Assembly (NCBI GenBank): GCA_022702705.1
Contig: CM040423.1
Coordinates: forward strand, 39,226,392-39,290,391
From: Papilionanthe hookeriana x Papilionanthe teres
Taxonomy: Eukaryota > Streptophyta > Magnoliopsida > Asparagales > Orchidaceae
Length of the DNA stretch: 64,000 bases
Reading direction: 5' to 3'
The translations under genes were made by a program, and so were the position numbers. Positions 1-11,652 of this stretch are shown piece after piece (within the stretch, counting starts at the first letter, position 1; each line of letters starts with the position of its first letter). The notes below the pieces were generated by a model. The model was not told the origin of the DNA. It ran no database searches and saw only the letters and a program-made list of their open reading frames with translations.

Positions 1-1040
1 CCATACCAGACCGCTACATTTACAGTTATACCATGCACCCATTTCCTATATAATTATGATAGATTGCAGTTGACAGCGGTTGATGGTGATCAATGACAGT
101 GGTCGACGCTGACAGTGATGATGCTGAACTTCAGCTCATTCCTGAAGCTTTAAGCTTTCTCTTAAGCCTCAAGCCCTCTCTCATATAAGACGAGTATGAC
201 TCTATTTATAGTATTCTGAGTGCAATTAACTTAAAAATATAAACCACTTTGATCAGACGATTCAGTGAGCTTCATTTGATCCGACGATGTTTGATGAACA
301 TTTAAGTTCCTTAACGATGTCGGCATTGAGCACTCTTGGGCTCGTTGAATTTGTCTTGACGCTCGATCCAAATATAAGCTTGCTTGATTCAAAATTTGTT
401 TAATATTCTAACTATATTCGGAAAACTTCTAAGAGTGGTATAGTGAGTTGATCTGAGCTTTATTTGACTCGGACTGGACTAATTTTGGTAACATTGGGTT
501 CTTCTTGTCCGGCTAGCCAGTTTGAAATTTATCCTTTTCTTCCCTAAACTTTTAAAAAGTGAAATGCATAAGTAAATAAAATATATGTAAAAGTTAAAGT
601 TTAGGTGTTAGATATCTAAATATATAAAAAATGAGGGTTTTTTATGTAAATATTCCTTTTAAAAATAGTTATTAGATGTTGTGATATTTGTTTTTTTTTA
701 ATTATTGCGAACACTATAATTTTCTAAGCTATTAAAATTTATAAGAAAATAAGAAAATAATTTATAGTACTTTATAAATTGTTTCAAATTATTGAGCAGT
801 AAAACCCTGCAAGCAAGTTGATGCTAAACCTTTATTTTTATTTTTTATTGTGGAAATTGAAAAATATAAATGACTTCAACTCAGTAATATTAGCATGGTA
901 AATAAATAAATGATCACCTCATTTATTTGGCACATGTTGCCCACTTGCAAGCCTCTCTTGTGTCTATTTCAAAAATTAAACCTAAAATCAAAATATAAAT
1001 GAGGGTGAAAAACTCACAGCTCATTCTATCAAAAATAAAA

Positions 1041-1049
<9 letters not shown>
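1..1049. other. AT-rich flank, no gene seen
   Basis: I see no gene here. The segment is AT-rich with stops in all frames. Bases 545-660 look like the right half of the family-1 foldback MITE that recurs across the window (AGTTTAGGTGTTAGATAT followed by ATGTAAATATTCC). Nothing else is recognisable. Confidence 0.5.

Positions 1050-1105
<56 letters not shown>
1050..1105. repeat. (AT)n microsatellite
   Basis: About 28 AT dinucleotides, flanked by A-runs on the left and T-runs on the right. A long open frame on the minus strand through this tract (Ile-Tyr repeats) is a by-product of the repeat and not a gene. Confidence 0.9.
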
Positions 1106-1112
<7 letters not shown>

Positions 1113-1290
1113 TTTGCCGCTTGCCGTGACTCATTGGTTGGTAGCTGTATTATCAGTCGTGAGTCCCTTGGGATCACGAGTTTGAGCCCGCCTGAGTGAA
1201 TCTGCCTGCAGTACAGGATCGAGTGATTAGACACATGAGATTGATTGAGAGCTCGTACCAACCTTAAAAAAAGAAAAAAGAAAAACATAT
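1106..1290 (+). mobile_element. tRNA-derived SINE, probable
   Basis: A box-A-like stretch (TTGGTTGGTAGCTG) is followed about 35 bp later by a box-B-like GATCACGAGTTTGAGCCC, as in the internal Pol III promoter of tRNA-derived SINEs. The unit ends in an A-rich tail (AAAAAAAGAAAAAAG). No protein is encoded. The spacing and tail fit a SINE, but I could not identify a clear target duplication because the left side is an (AT)n/T tract. Confidence 0.5.
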
Positions 1291-1714
1291 GTTCATGTAA
1301 TTGTATATGCGAACAATCAATCACTGCGGAGTGCACTGTGTACTCAATCACGAATATGTTGTGTACTCCAACTCGATTGATTTTTTGCACATAAGGTGTA
1401 GTACTATTCCCATTTAACATATGTTTATAACTGAAATTTGTTATGTTTTTCTTCCTTAATCTCCAAAAATACAATAACATTAGCACATAACTAATCGATA
1501 TTATAAAACATATAGTATTTTCTTTATATACGACCAGCCCATAGTACGACAATTTTAGTATTTGAAGCGCCGTTTGCCGTTGAATACAACCCTCAAGGAG
1601 AAAATGCCTCTTTTAATGCTAATTTAGTGGATCGCAAAATGAATTTTAATAGTTAGAAATACCTAGTAATTGGAGCTCATCAATACCAAGTTATTATATA
1701 TGAAAGTAGAACAC

Positions 1715-1919
1715 GGTGCCAAAATGATCCCCAACTATTTACATGGAATAGCTCAGGGCTCAAAGTTTAGTCTCTGGCTATTTTAAAATTGAGCTCTACT
1801 AATCCTCTAAGAAACTTATTCAGCACCAATTTAAAGTGCACGCAAACAATTTTAAGACATTTATAAACTTATGGACTGAAACGACCCCATATAAATAATC
1901 AGAGACTATTCTGACAGTT
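1715..1919. mobile_element. Foldback MITE, family 2 (copy 1)
   Basis: The left end (GTGCCAAAATGATCCCCAAC) and the reverse complement of the right end (CTGTCAGAATAGTCTCTGAT) are imperfect inverted copies extending about 45 bp. A second copy is at 60921-61158. The interior is non-coding. Confidence 0.55.
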
Positions 1920-2029
1920 TGCTCTATAAAAATATATTATTTAGAATATCATGAAAGGTTCACTATTGTTATTCGTCATGAAAATTCACATTAAAAAAAA
2001 AAAAAGGAAAAACCACTGTCAAGACTAGA

Positions 2030-2815
2030 ATACACATTTCATGCAAGTGTAAGGTGTCATACATATAAAAATTAAACTTTCTGTGTAAGATATAGGGGTG
2101 AAAACGAACCTAACACGAACGAACAGAGCTAGTGTTCGTGTTCGAAATATTCGAACACATCACTGTTCGTGTTTGGTTCGTTTGCTTATCGAACGAACAC
2201 AAACTTCCTAGCGAACCGAACACGAACTGTTCGCGAACGAGTTTTTTTGACAGCCCTAGCTTTGATAGGATACTTTCTCAAAATGAAGTAAATTGCTCAG
2301 GTAATCCGTACACATCAGGTAACTCATACTTCCTCAAAATGAAGCAAACCGAATAAGGCGTTTAGGATTTTGATTAAGATTTTATTTTAATATATAATAT
2401 AATATATTAATTATAATATTGTAATATTTATATTAATATAATTAATACTATAATATTATTATTGTTATTAATAATTTATAGAAGTTTAATTATTTAAAAT
2501 ATAATAAATTTTTATAATATATAATTATTTTTAAAATATCATAAAATTTTTATATATAATTATTTTAAATTATTTTATATTTTGAACAATAATGAACCGA
2601 ACACGAACGAACACATCACTGTTCGTGTTTGGTTCGTTTAACAAAAAGAACGAAAAAAAATTGTTCGTGTTCGTCTCATTTGTTTATCGAACGAATCGAA
2701 CACGAACTTTTTGACGAACCGAACACGAACAGTTCGCGAACAACGAGCTTTTTTGACAGCCCTAGTTAGATATGTAAATACACAGGAAGTAAGTGACTTG
2801 TATGTAATGTAATAA
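2030..2815. mobile_element. Family-1 MITE split by a hAT-type element
   Basis: The MITE sequence runs to about 2092 and resumes at about 2765 (TTAGATATGTAAATACACAGG). The 672-bp element between the halves is the younger insertion. This is one of the less conserved copies of the family. Confidence 0.55.
2093..2764. mobile_element. Non-autonomous hAT-type element
   Basis: The ends are TAGGGGTG and CAGCCCTA, i.e. inverted TAGGG(G/C)TG, as in hAT MITEs. The flanking 8-mers GTAAGATA (2085-2092) and GTTAGATA (2765-2772) match at 7 of 8 positions, as for a hAT target duplication. Both ends are built of GTTCGTGTTCG-type repeats; the right-end module occurs twice (ending near 2261 and at 2764), separated by an AT-rich core. 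No transposase is present. Confidence 0.7.
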
Positions 2816-3058
2816 AGTTACCGTAGGGAAGAAGTGACATTAACAGCAGCCTTGAAGTCTTCACAGGACATGTTTGTCAAAGGATGGTCCTACAAATGTA
2901 GGGTGTTTTTGCTGTAGGGCATTAGTGGGACGCCATTAATGTTACAGGAGGCCAAAGCAGTTTGCAGTTGAGTAGAGCCAATTACATATAGCACTCAAAA
3001 CATTGCTATTTACAAATCTAGGATACTTTTTAATTCATATATATACATAACATATTAG
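2816..3058. other. Unassigned spacer
   Basis: No gene, RNA or repeat is recognisable in this short interval between two MITE insertions. Confidence 0.4.
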
Positions 3059-3296
3059 GGACATTTACATACGTACGACACAATTCTTATGGATTTACAT
3101 ATCCAACACCTAAAGTTTGATATAACACTTTGAAATTATAATCATATGCATAGAAATGTGCATTTGAATTTTGCAGAATTAGTAAAATGAAATTTTTGAT
3201 ACGATGTCAAGGATTTGAGTGTCATACGTGTAAATATTAAAGTTTAGGTGGTATATATGTAAATACTTAATAATTATGTGGTATGTATGCAAAAAC
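3059..3296. mobile_element. Foldback MITE, family 1
   Basis: A left arm (ATTTACATACGTACGACAC) and an inverted right arm (ATTATGTGGTATGTATGCA) enclose about 170 bp of unique sequence with a CATGCAT-type centre. It lies just downstream of SEP1 and almost touches the next copy. Confidence 0.65.
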
Positions 3297-3309
3297 AAAA
3301 AAAAAAATC

Positions 3310-3552
3310 AACATTTACATGCATACCATCTAATTCCAATGTATTTACACATCCAACACAAACTATATTTCTACATTTATACCGCCCAAATCTGTAATCT
3401 CACACATCAAATATACCAACTATTTTAACTTTTAAAAAGTGATGCGTCTTTTCATGCATAGTTAAGGCGGCATATATATAAAAATGAAAGTTTTGGTGTT
3501 AGATATGTAAATACATAGGAATTAAGTGGTATGTATGTAAATGTTCCTTAAA
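3310..3552. mobile_element. Foldback MITE, family 1
   Basis: A well-preserved copy. The left arm (CATTTACATGCATACCATCT) pairs with the right arm (AAGTGGTATGTATGTAAATG). The sub-terminal arms (GTATTTACACATCCAACAC and GTGTTAGATATGTAAATAC) are also inverted, so most of the element can fold on itself. Confidence 0.75.
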
Positions 3553-3671
3553 TATAAGACTTGGAGGAATGTTACATAAATATACTACATGTGGTCTAAG
3601 CATCATTTCAAAAGATAAAAAGTACAATCACTCATCAAAAGTAACACACAAAGAAAATGTTACTCTAAGGA

Positions 3672-3776
3672 TCAATCTTGAGTTGCAGACTGAATTATAA
3701 AGACTGCTGCTAAAATGCCAATCAGGGCTGTAACAGCCAATGCTAAGGAAGGCAGCGGGGTCACAAACCCAAAATT
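3672..3776 (-). CDS. SEP1: SEP1 exon 4
   Basis: Encodes residues 110-143 and the TGA stop, beginning NFGFVTPLPSLALAV and holding the second membrane helix. The acceptor is TTTTGCAG at 3777-3784. It ends in QSATQD. Confidence 0.9.
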   Translation of the reverse strand, partial: NFGFVTPLPSLALAVTALIGILAAVFIIQSATQD

Positions 3777-6700
3777 CTGCAAAACAAACAAAGATTTACT
3801 GTTTTAAACCCAACCAGAACCATTAACAGTTTGGTGAACTTATAGAAATGGAATAACTTACAAAAACATAGAATTTCATGACAACTTAATAGGTTTCAAC
3901 TTCAATATTGTTAAAGATATACTTAATTCGTAATCTATCATAATCATAGATTGCTTGCTTTTATTGTGACCGCTTCTAAATGTAGAAAATTGAGGGAGAG
4001 AAACAGAGGGATGAAAAAAGTAGATTAAGGGGATGTTTGGGTGCAACTGGGATTTATGTTAAATCTGAAAAGTTCAGATTTATCAAATCCAAATACTGTT
4101 AAATTTGGAATTGTGTTTGGTTCAGTCAAGGTTAAATCCAATTAAATTTGTTTGACGTGTTTGACATGAATCTATTTCAGAAGTTTTCTTCATAGCTAAA
4201 TCCGTTAAATCCATCCAATAGTCGGATTTAGTAAATTCAGATTTATATCGAAAAAGAGACGGAACGGAAAGAAAATTAGATTTAACGGAGCACCGGATTC
4301 AGTTACACTAGTTTTAGCGATTGGTTTGATTTTCATTAAATCCATACCTAAATCCTATAAAAAGGGTGATACCAAACACCCCCCAAGTTTGTTTATTCAA
4401 CTTGCTTTCTATAAGAAGCTGCATTGGTGAGTACACATCCAAGAGAGTTCAAGGACATGATAAGCAAAGAACCCAGAACAGGTGTTACTCCGGAAACTGA
4501 AATGAGCCATTTAGGAAGATTTACATACATACTACTCAATTCCTATGCATTAACATATCTACCTAAACTTCATTTTTACTTGGATGCCACCTTACCTAAG
4601 CATGAAAAGGTCTATTTCACTTTTTAAAAGTTAAAATAGTGATATTTTTTTATGTGATATGAAAAATCTGGGTGGTATAAATTTAAAAAAGTAAAGTTTA
4701 GGTGTTAGATATGTAAATACATATGAATTGGATGTTTAGATCCCTTTTGGAACAAATTATACACAATACTCCTTGAATGATTGTGATTGCAGTGGTTATT
4801 ATTGTGGTTGAAGCGGACACTAGTAAGAAATGAAGCCAAGAGGTTCAATCAATCTAGCAAAACTACTCCAACCAATGATTATTAAGTTTTCTATGACCTC
4901 CTTCCAGAAATGGTTCCCCAGCAGCTCACTTGATAAAATTCTTCAAGCCATTTATCAACAATTGGGAAAAATGCACATTACAAACTGTTAAATTTGAGAA
5001 TTGAATTATGTGAGTCCCGCTCGTCTCACAAGAAAACTGCGAGCACAATTAAGACATCTACCATTTGATTAATTTTATTATATTCCTTAGATTACAATCC
5101 GTGTGCTCTTGCTTTATTGTCCCCACTTAAATATTTTACTTAAAAAAAAATACTTACTTCTATTTGGTGTAATATTTGCTGAGACACTCCACTGATAATT
5201 TCTGATTTAACATAGTGAACTCTCATTCCAGCCCGTGCTTTTTCACATATTGAGGCCTTCCCGTAACATCTATTTATTCTGTCTTTTATTTATTTCATCA
5301 TTTGTCGTATCGATTGTATAACACAAAATTAAAAGAATAAAAAACCAAAAATAGGCTGCAACCAACCTTAAACTGGTTCTAACCACTGAGTTGTGCAAGG
5401 TTTGAAGCTATGATTTTTCTTTGGGACAAGTAGACTGGATATTAAGAGTTTTAAGGTGCATTTTACCTTTTGCCAAGTAAAGTACAATTAGCAACAGGGT
5501 AATTTCATTTGGGTTCAAGTTGGATCTGAGGTGTAGCTTATTTGTTTTTAAGTAGGATGGTGTGTATGGAAATGTTCAAGTGCTGCAAAAAAAACATAAG
5601 AAAATGGACTTGAATGCAATTCAAATATTGTTGACACTGAACATGATGTTGATAAATTGAAAGAAATCAATGTTTCTAAATGCTAAATTGATTAAATTGC
5701 TATTCAAAAGAGGTAAAGTAAAATAGTGGTGTGAAAGCCTGAAAATTTTATTTGAAGTAAAATTTTGAAGGTGGTGCTTAAGCTACCAACTAGTTAAACT
5801 GGATATGATCTATAGAATAAAATGAAGATATGAACTGAAATAAGAATAAATACCTGCAAAAAAAAGGGGGTATTTACATACATATCACCCCTAAACTTTA
5901 CTTTTTACATTATACCACCGAAATCTTTCATATCACAAAAAAATAAAAAAAATAAAAAATTAAAAAAACCATCTTTTAACTTTGAAAAAATTAAATACAC
6001 CTTTTCATGTATAGGTAAGGTGGCCTGTATGTAAAAATTGAAGCTTAGGAGATAGATAAGTAAATACATAGGAATTGAGGATATGTATGTAAATCTTCCA
6101 AAAATATATGGGTTCAGCTTTGATAGGAATGAATAACTGGTAATAACCGAAAGAGATGGGAAATAACAATCAATCTAAAAACAGAAAAATGGAACAAAGG
6201 CAGTAAAAAAGACATAATGGCTAAATTAGTTGAATTAAAGTCTAATAGATGCATGCAAACTTAGTGGATATGATAATCAATACAAAGAGATTAACGAGGA
6301 TCGAAAACACTAAGTTGGTTTAAACATATTCGATTTGTAAGTTATTAATCTACACACAAATAAGAATAGCATATTAAAATTTCAAATTATATGCTTATAC
6401 CTGAATGTTGAAAATGGAAAGGAATCTTATGGATGCTAGTTTTATAAGATAGTAGAGGCGAGGGTGGAAGGTGGTCAATGACATTCCTTTCTTGATTTGG
6501 AATTAAGGTAGGGACTTTTTGGAATCAGTAGGAAATTAGTATGTCACGAATTAAGGTTTATATGAAAATACCTAGACATGGGTTGGTTTCCTAAATTACT
6601 TCCATATTTTTTTTGGGGGGGCAATTACATACAAATGTAGCACTCTCTTTCATTCATTTTTCAAAATTTCACTCAAATATCAAAATTCATGATGAAATCC

Positions 6701-6899
6701 CAACTCATATTTTTCATTTTTATAAAATTCTCAACAGTTTGATTATGGCAATCGTAAATGCATCAATTCAGTAGTTTAAAAAATTATTTTGTCTATATAT
6801 CTATCTATATAAATTCTCAATAGATTGATCATGACAAAGGTAAATGTATCAATTCAGTAGTTCAAAAAAATTATTTTCTGTGTGCGCCCGGTGCTTGTG

Positions 6900-6950
<51 letters not shown>

Positions 6951-9824
6951 AAGATAACACTAACTACAACATAACTAGGTTTTACCAAATAAAAAAGGAT
7001 ATTATATAGATAATAAGTTGATAATAATTTGACAAAAATAAGTTTGAAACAATGAAATATAATAGAAATTATGAATAACAACAACAAAAAGCCTTTATCC
7101 CAATAAGTGGGGTTGGCTAAATGAATTCTTTTCCTTCATTGAGTCCTATTGAGTGACACATTTTAATTTAATTATAATAAGTTAAGATTTTTTTTTATAC
7201 AACTTGTCCAAGTCCTTTAAGGTTTACCTCTACCTTTCTTAACATATGTCAAATCTAAAACATTCACTCTCTTAACTAGATCATCAGATGATTGACATTT
7301 AATATGACCAAACAATTTAAAACGATTCTATCTAATCTTGTCACCCATTGGAGCTCCATCCACCATGTTATAGATATATTTGTTTCGCATTTTGTCTCTA
7401 AGTGTAAAGCCACTCATTCACCTAAGCAATCTCATCTCAGTAACACTTAGTTTTATGCTTATTTTTTATAGACCACGATTTTGTGCCATAAAGCATTGTA
7501 GGGTCTCACCACATCTTATAATTTTTTTTTTAAATTCAAGCGGTACTTTTCTACCACACAAGAGGCTTGATGCATTCCTCCACTTCAACCATCCAACTTA
7601 AATTCTACTAATAACATCCCCATCTATATCACCATCGCTTTGAACAATAGATCCGAGATGACTAAAATGTTCACTCCTTTCAATAACTTGATTACCCATT
7701 ATTATAACCCCGCCACTAAATCCAGTACTACTAAATTATATTTCATGTATTTAGTTTTAGATCTACTCAAACGAAAGTCTTTAGAATCTAAAGTTGACCT
7801 TCATAATTCAAATTTTTCCCAAACTCTTTCCCTAACACAAGAATGATATGATTAGCAAAAGTCATAAACCAAGGTAAATCCTCCTATAAATGTCTGATAA
7901 TAACATCTATAACTAAATAAAAAAGATTTGGGCTTAAAGCAGATCCTCAATGTAATCCAATTAAAATAGAAAAACACTTGGTCAATCTTCCTTCTATTCG
8001 AACACAAGTAACAACTCTAGTATACATATCTCTTTAGTGATTTCAATATAATTCATATCAACACCTTTCTTATCTAAAACTGTCCAACGAACTTCTCTTG
8101 AAATCTTATCAAAAGGTTTTTCTAAATCAACAAAAATCACATATAGATCCATCTTACTCTCTCTATATTTCTCCATCAAACTTCTCAATAAATGTATAGC
8201 TCCATAGTAGAATTGCCCGACAATAATCTAAATTGATTTTGAGAAATCTTTGTATCACGTTTTAACCTATGTTCAATTATTTTCTCCCATAATTTTAATA
8301 TATGTCACATTAACTTTATTCCTCTATAATTTGCACACTTTTGTGCACCCCCTTTATTCTTAAAAATAGGGATCAAAATACTCTTCCTCCACTTCCTAGA
8401 CATCATTTTAATTTTAAAACATTATTTAAAAATTAAGCAAGCTTAGAAATTCTAAATCTCCTAAACATTTCCACACTTTTATTGGGATACCATTAAGTCC
8501 TAGTGATTTTTCACTCTTCATTTTCTTTAAAACTACGAGTGTTAAAATAAAATGTTTTATTATTATTAACGATATTACTATTACTAAAGCCGATTGTATT
8601 TTCAAAATCTTTATTAAAAAATTTATCAAAATATCTCATGTTGAATAACCTCATAAAAAAATGACTTTTTGATTTTCATCCTTAATACACTTTACTTGAA
8701 CTAAATCTTTACTTTTCTTATCTCTTTAATTAGTTTATACATATATCTTTTACCTTCTTTAATGTCTAATATATTATAAAAATAACTAAAACATAATTCT
8801 TAGCATCACAAATAGTTCTTTTAGACTCATTGCGGGCCACCTTATATTTTTTTTCAATTTTCTAAGCTTTTAAATTTAAACAATTTTTTATAAAAAATTT
8901 CTTATATTTTATCTTCTCTTGCATGTTATTATTCAACCACTACTAGTTTTATTTATACGAGTTTTTCCTTTTGATTCTTTAGGTACATCTTTTGTAACTT
9001 GCTTAATAGTACTTGTTATTTTATCCAACATCGCATTAACTTCTTCATGAACATCCTAAATCTCAAGATCTTGAAGTTTACTCATAAAAATAATAAAAAA
9101 TATGAACAACTACATTAAAAAAATATATATTAAAAAAAATAGTGATAAAATGTAAATTTGGCTTATACTTTGAAACAAATCTCATGTACTGCATTTTCCA
9201 ATTTAAATCGAAAAAAGATAATAGTTTTGGTAAATTCATACCTCCAGAAGCCCCTTCCCTGTCACAATCTCAACAGTGATTACAGTGGCAAAACCAATCA
9301 TTGCAAGGCGGCCAAGCCACACATCCAATCCCCCGCTCTCCTTTGCACCCTGCTCACACCTTATCGGAATCCACACCGATCGGCATTCAAATTTTCTCAT
9401 CGAAGATAACCTAAAATCTACACAAGTGAAATCTCAATAAATGACGCAGATTCAAAGGTGCAATCACCAAAGAAATACTTGGTTCAAATATCGGTAAAGC
9501 CCCAATCCAGAACTTCTCAGCTTTTGATGAAATGCTCGCGTGAGGGTTAGCTTCTGGGTCGTAATTCAGAGAAAGGAAAAGTAGTTACCGAGAGAGGAGC
9601 CGCTCTTGAAGGAAGAGGAGATCTGGGAGACACCCGAACGCGGAAGCCAACGAGCAGAGGCTTGAGGCCTTTCGAGCTTGGCCGCAGAAGCATCTGCATC
9701 CAAAAACCCAACAGAATCAGCTTAATCCATTATGAAGAGAAACTGGAGAAAGAGAGAGAAAGAGAGAGAGAGAGAGACTCAGGAGGAAGGAGAAGGTGGA
9801 AGAAGCAACAAAAGCTTGAGCCAT
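3672..9824 (-). CDS. SEP1: Stress enhanced protein 1 (LIL4), thylakoid LHC-like protein
   Basis: Four exons, complement(join(3672..3776, 9242..9417, 9589..9693, 9779..9824)), give 143 residues. The family belongs to the light-harvesting-like (ELIP/SEP) proteins of the thylakoid membrane, thought to bind pigment and limit photo-damage under high light. Residues 1 to about 70 look like a chloroplast transit peptide (Ser/Arg-rich, few acidic residues). Helix I spans about 84-104 (WLGRLAMIGFATVITVEIVTG) with the GRLAM chlorophyll-binding type motif; helix II spans about 118-138 (LALAVTALIGILAAVF). The length and the join between the helices (GKGLLENFG) agree with Arabidopsis SEP1 as I remember it (about 146 residues). 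Phases 1, 1, 0 match and all introns are GT-AG. Intron 3 is 5.5 kb and full of transposons. The gene looks intact; the least certain parts are exons 1 and 2. Confidence 0.9.
4030..4383. mobile_element. Harbinger/Tourist-like MITE
   Basis: The left end (GGGGATGTTTGGGTGCAAC) and the reverse complement of the right end (GGGGGTGTTTGGTATCACCC) are inverted copies of the kind seen in Tourist-like MITEs. Sub-terminal AAATCC/GGATTT repeats are also inverted. A 3-bp TWA target duplication is not clear on the right side. Confidence 0.6.
4515..4740. mobile_element. Foldback MITE, family 1
   Basis: The left arm (GATTTACATACATACTACTC) and the inner right arm (GTGTTAGATATGTAAATAC) are preserved; the outermost right arm is degraded. 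It lies in SEP1 intron 3. Confidence 0.7.
5867..6099. mobile_element. Foldback MITE, family 1
   Basis: The left arm (GTATTTACATACATATCACC) and the right arm (GGATATGTATGTAAATCTTCC) are inverted copies. It lies in SEP1 intron 3. Confidence 0.7.
6911..6947. repeat. (TA)n microsatellite
   Basis: About 18 TA dinucleotides preceded by a short (TG)n run, in SEP1 intron 3. Confidence 0.9.
7077..9100 (-). mobile_element. RTE-type LINE, decayed reverse transcriptase
   Basis: Read on the minus strand, the block near 8600-8426 has the pre-RT motif KSLGLNGIPIKVWKCLG, and 8188-7994 gives LMEKYRESKMDLYVIFVDLE followed by KPFDKISREV, the RT core of plant RTE LINEs. Further down (about 7870-7845) the catalytic FADD box reads FANH, so the enzyme is dead. 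The 3' end (7081-7125) carries GCCAACCCCACTTATTGGGATAAAGGC in two parts followed by a TTGTTGTTG tail, typical of this clade. Stops and frameshifts are frequent. The 5' limit is approximate. Confidence 0.8.
9242..9417 (-). CDS. SEP1: SEP1 exon 3
   Basis: Encodes residues 51-109, with the end of the transit region, the mature start (about IRCEQGAKESGGLDVW) and membrane helix I. I chose acceptor TTGTGTAG over the next AG eight bases on because only the first keeps the frame open. Confidence 0.9.
9589..9693 (-). CDS. SEP1: SEP1 exon 2
   Basis: Encodes most of the transit peptide (SAAKLERPQASARWLP and onward, Ser/Arg-rich). The acceptor is TTGGATGCAG and the donor CG|GTAACT. Incoming and outgoing phase are both 1. 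The weak conservation expected of a transit peptide means this exon rests on splice signals and phase. Confidence 0.75.
9779..9824 (-). CDS. SEP1: SEP1 exon 1
   Basis: A 46-base first coding exon, MAQAFVASSTFSFLL, starting at the ATG 9824-9822. The donor A|GTCTCT opens directly into a CT/GA-rich tract (9750-9778). It is the only GT that gives phase 1 and joins to exon 2 as LLNASAAKL, resembling the Arabidopsis N-terminus in pattern. Confidence 0.65.
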
Positions 9825-9910
9825 TAGAAACGGCGGTGGCTTCTGGCTGTGGTTTGAACACCTTTTCCACTCTATCTTCCTGATTTCATATGCCATTTTG
9901 TATCAACTCT

Positions 9911-9920
9911 AAATTTATAT
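9911..9920 (-). promoter_or_regulatory. Possible SEP1 TATA box
   Basis: The minus strand reads ATATAAATTT about 90 bases upstream of the ATG, a plausible TATA position for a 5' leader of about 60 nt. The region is AT-rich, so this could be chance. Confidence 0.35.
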
Positions 9921-9924
9921 TTTA

Positions 9925-11043
9925 ATAATTTTCTTTTTTTATATTTTTTGAGCGCACTTAAGTGATATATTAATATCTTAGTATTACTAGAAGATCTAAT
10001 ATATACAAGCAAAAAAGAAATCGACGACTAAGACAATATGCATTTTTACGTAGAAAATTCAAAAGAAAAAAAACCACAAGGTTAAATCGAGTTGAAACGA
10101 GTCTAATATACTAATATATGTTAAAAGATTTTGAAAATAATAATACATAAGAGGTACTTTACTTTGGCTAGGGAAGTAGTAGAAAATGCTAGGAAGTAGT
10201 GGTGAGTCGGCTGTTGTGAAGAAAGACTAATGATGAGGGTCGTGTGCTAGAAATTCTGATGTCAATGTTTTCGACATCGGTGGTTAAGTGCGCCATATAT
10301 ATATTATAAAAGCTTATATATATATATATATATATTATCTATTATCTAAATTTGCATAACAAAATGAAAGTACCATTTTCTTGCCTTTTTATAGAAAGTT
10401 ATCAAACTAGAAAAAAAAAAAAAATTGCATAATAACTAAAAAATAGAGAAGAAATGTATTTATCTTATGCATTTAAATATCTAACCACAAATTTGATATT
10501 TAAATCCAAAACATTTTGGTATTAAAATTATATGTATGGAAGATGTATTTTACTTTTTGAGAAGTTATTGACAGTGAAGTTCTTTGTTATGCCAAAAGAT
10601 TTGAGCGTTAGATTTGTAAATATATAAAAATTGTGTGTAATGTATGTATAAATGTCCCAAAATAAAAATATTTATTCTTTAACGACCCCCTTCTCCTTTT
10701 CACTTTTTATAATATCTCTCACATATGTTATGTATAGAGATATAATTTGAGTTGCACTAAATAATATTTCAAAACATTTGAGGGTCTAATGCATAAAATT
10801 CTTACAACTTTCTTTAACAAGATGGGCCATTTTATGAGACGCTGAAATTATTTACATAAAATTTGATTCTTTGAAACCAAATAAGAAACATTTGGTCTGC
10901 AAAGAAGAGTTTGTTAGTCATGCAAAGCCAAAATTTTCTCCAAGAAAATCTTTGCAAAATGCAATTAAATCTCCTCTTTAAGTGTAAATATTTAGTAAAT
11001 TCATTTGTCATGGATTAGGACAAAGTTTGGAGACCTATTATTT
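9925..11043. other. Spacer between SEP1 and MCM9
   Basis: I see no gene. It holds an (AT)n tract at about 10293-10336 and a diverged family-1 MITE at about 10450-10655. The rest is AT-rich and unassigned; it presumably includes SEP1 promoter sequence. Confidence 0.5.
10450..10655. mobile_element. Foldback MITE, family 1 (diverged)
   Basis: Traces of both arms are visible (TTATGCATTTAAATATCTAAC on the left, AATGTATGTATAAATGTCCC on the right), much eroded compared with other copies. Confidence 0.45.
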
Positions 11044-11222
11044 TAGGGGAATTTACATGCATACCACCCAATTCCTATATATTTACGCACCTAACACCCA
11101 AATTGAATTTCTTACACATATACATCCCGAGTCTTTCACATCACAACAAAATTACTATTATTTTAGCTTTTAAAAATTTAAATACACTATTTTCATGCAT
11201 AAATAAGATAACATGTATATTT
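11044..11222. mobile_element. Foldback MITE, family 1 (truncated)
   Basis: The left half is very well preserved (GAATTTACATGCATACCACC, then CCTATATATTTACGCACCTA). The right half stops near 11222, and 11223-11500 is unassigned. Confidence 0.7.
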
Positions 11223-11652
11223 ACTATGATATAAAGACTGTAAAACAGTCCGGCTGACAAAGATGTAGGCCTTGTTTGACAAGGCAGTGAAAGCCGACAC
11301 GTGGATTTACTTTCATTTACTAAAGCAACATCTCCCAACATTGTTTCAGCAGCAGAACGGTAGTTTTTTACCGTTTTAGATCACAGATGGTAATCTCCGT
11401 TCTGCGGACACGACTTTTAAAGGAGTTTTGCTGAACCACGAAGCTCCTTCAAATGACCCCCATATAGTTCAATGGAAACACATCCAAGGGAAGGCTTGTG
11501 ATGATTCTCTCTTACAATAACCAAAATGGAATCAATTTCCTACAGTAGAGCAACAAATGGCTCTACATTACAAGAAAAAAAACAAAACAAAACATAACTT
11601 CATTAAAAAAAAAAAATTAAAAAGAAAAAAAAAGAAGATCATATGTGGTTAA
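11223..11652. other. Unassigned sequence and probable MCM9 3' UTR
   Basis: No gene is visible in 11223-11500. The part next to the MCM9 stop (about 11500-11652) reads on the minus strand as T-rich sequence of the kind found in plant 3' UTRs, but no certain poly(A) signal stands out. Confidence 0.4.

Larger units (their letters stand above)
3777..9241 (-). other. SEP1 intron 3 (5465 bp)
   Basis: This intron holds three family-1 or Harbinger-like MITEs, an RTE-type LINE and an (AT)n tract. The intervals 4750-5860 and 6100-6900 show nothing recognisable. The donor is GTATGA and the acceptor GCAG. Confidence 0.8.

Noticed and set aside
923..1552. 209-residue open frame on the minus strand
   Set aside because: It runs through (AT)n and poly-T tracts and a SINE; the protein is low-complexity Ile-Tyr repeat with no domain.
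11223..11470. Possible Tourist-like MITE (GGCCTTGTTTGA motif)
   Set aside because: The motif resembles Tourist ends, but I could not find a matching inverted end or a target duplication.
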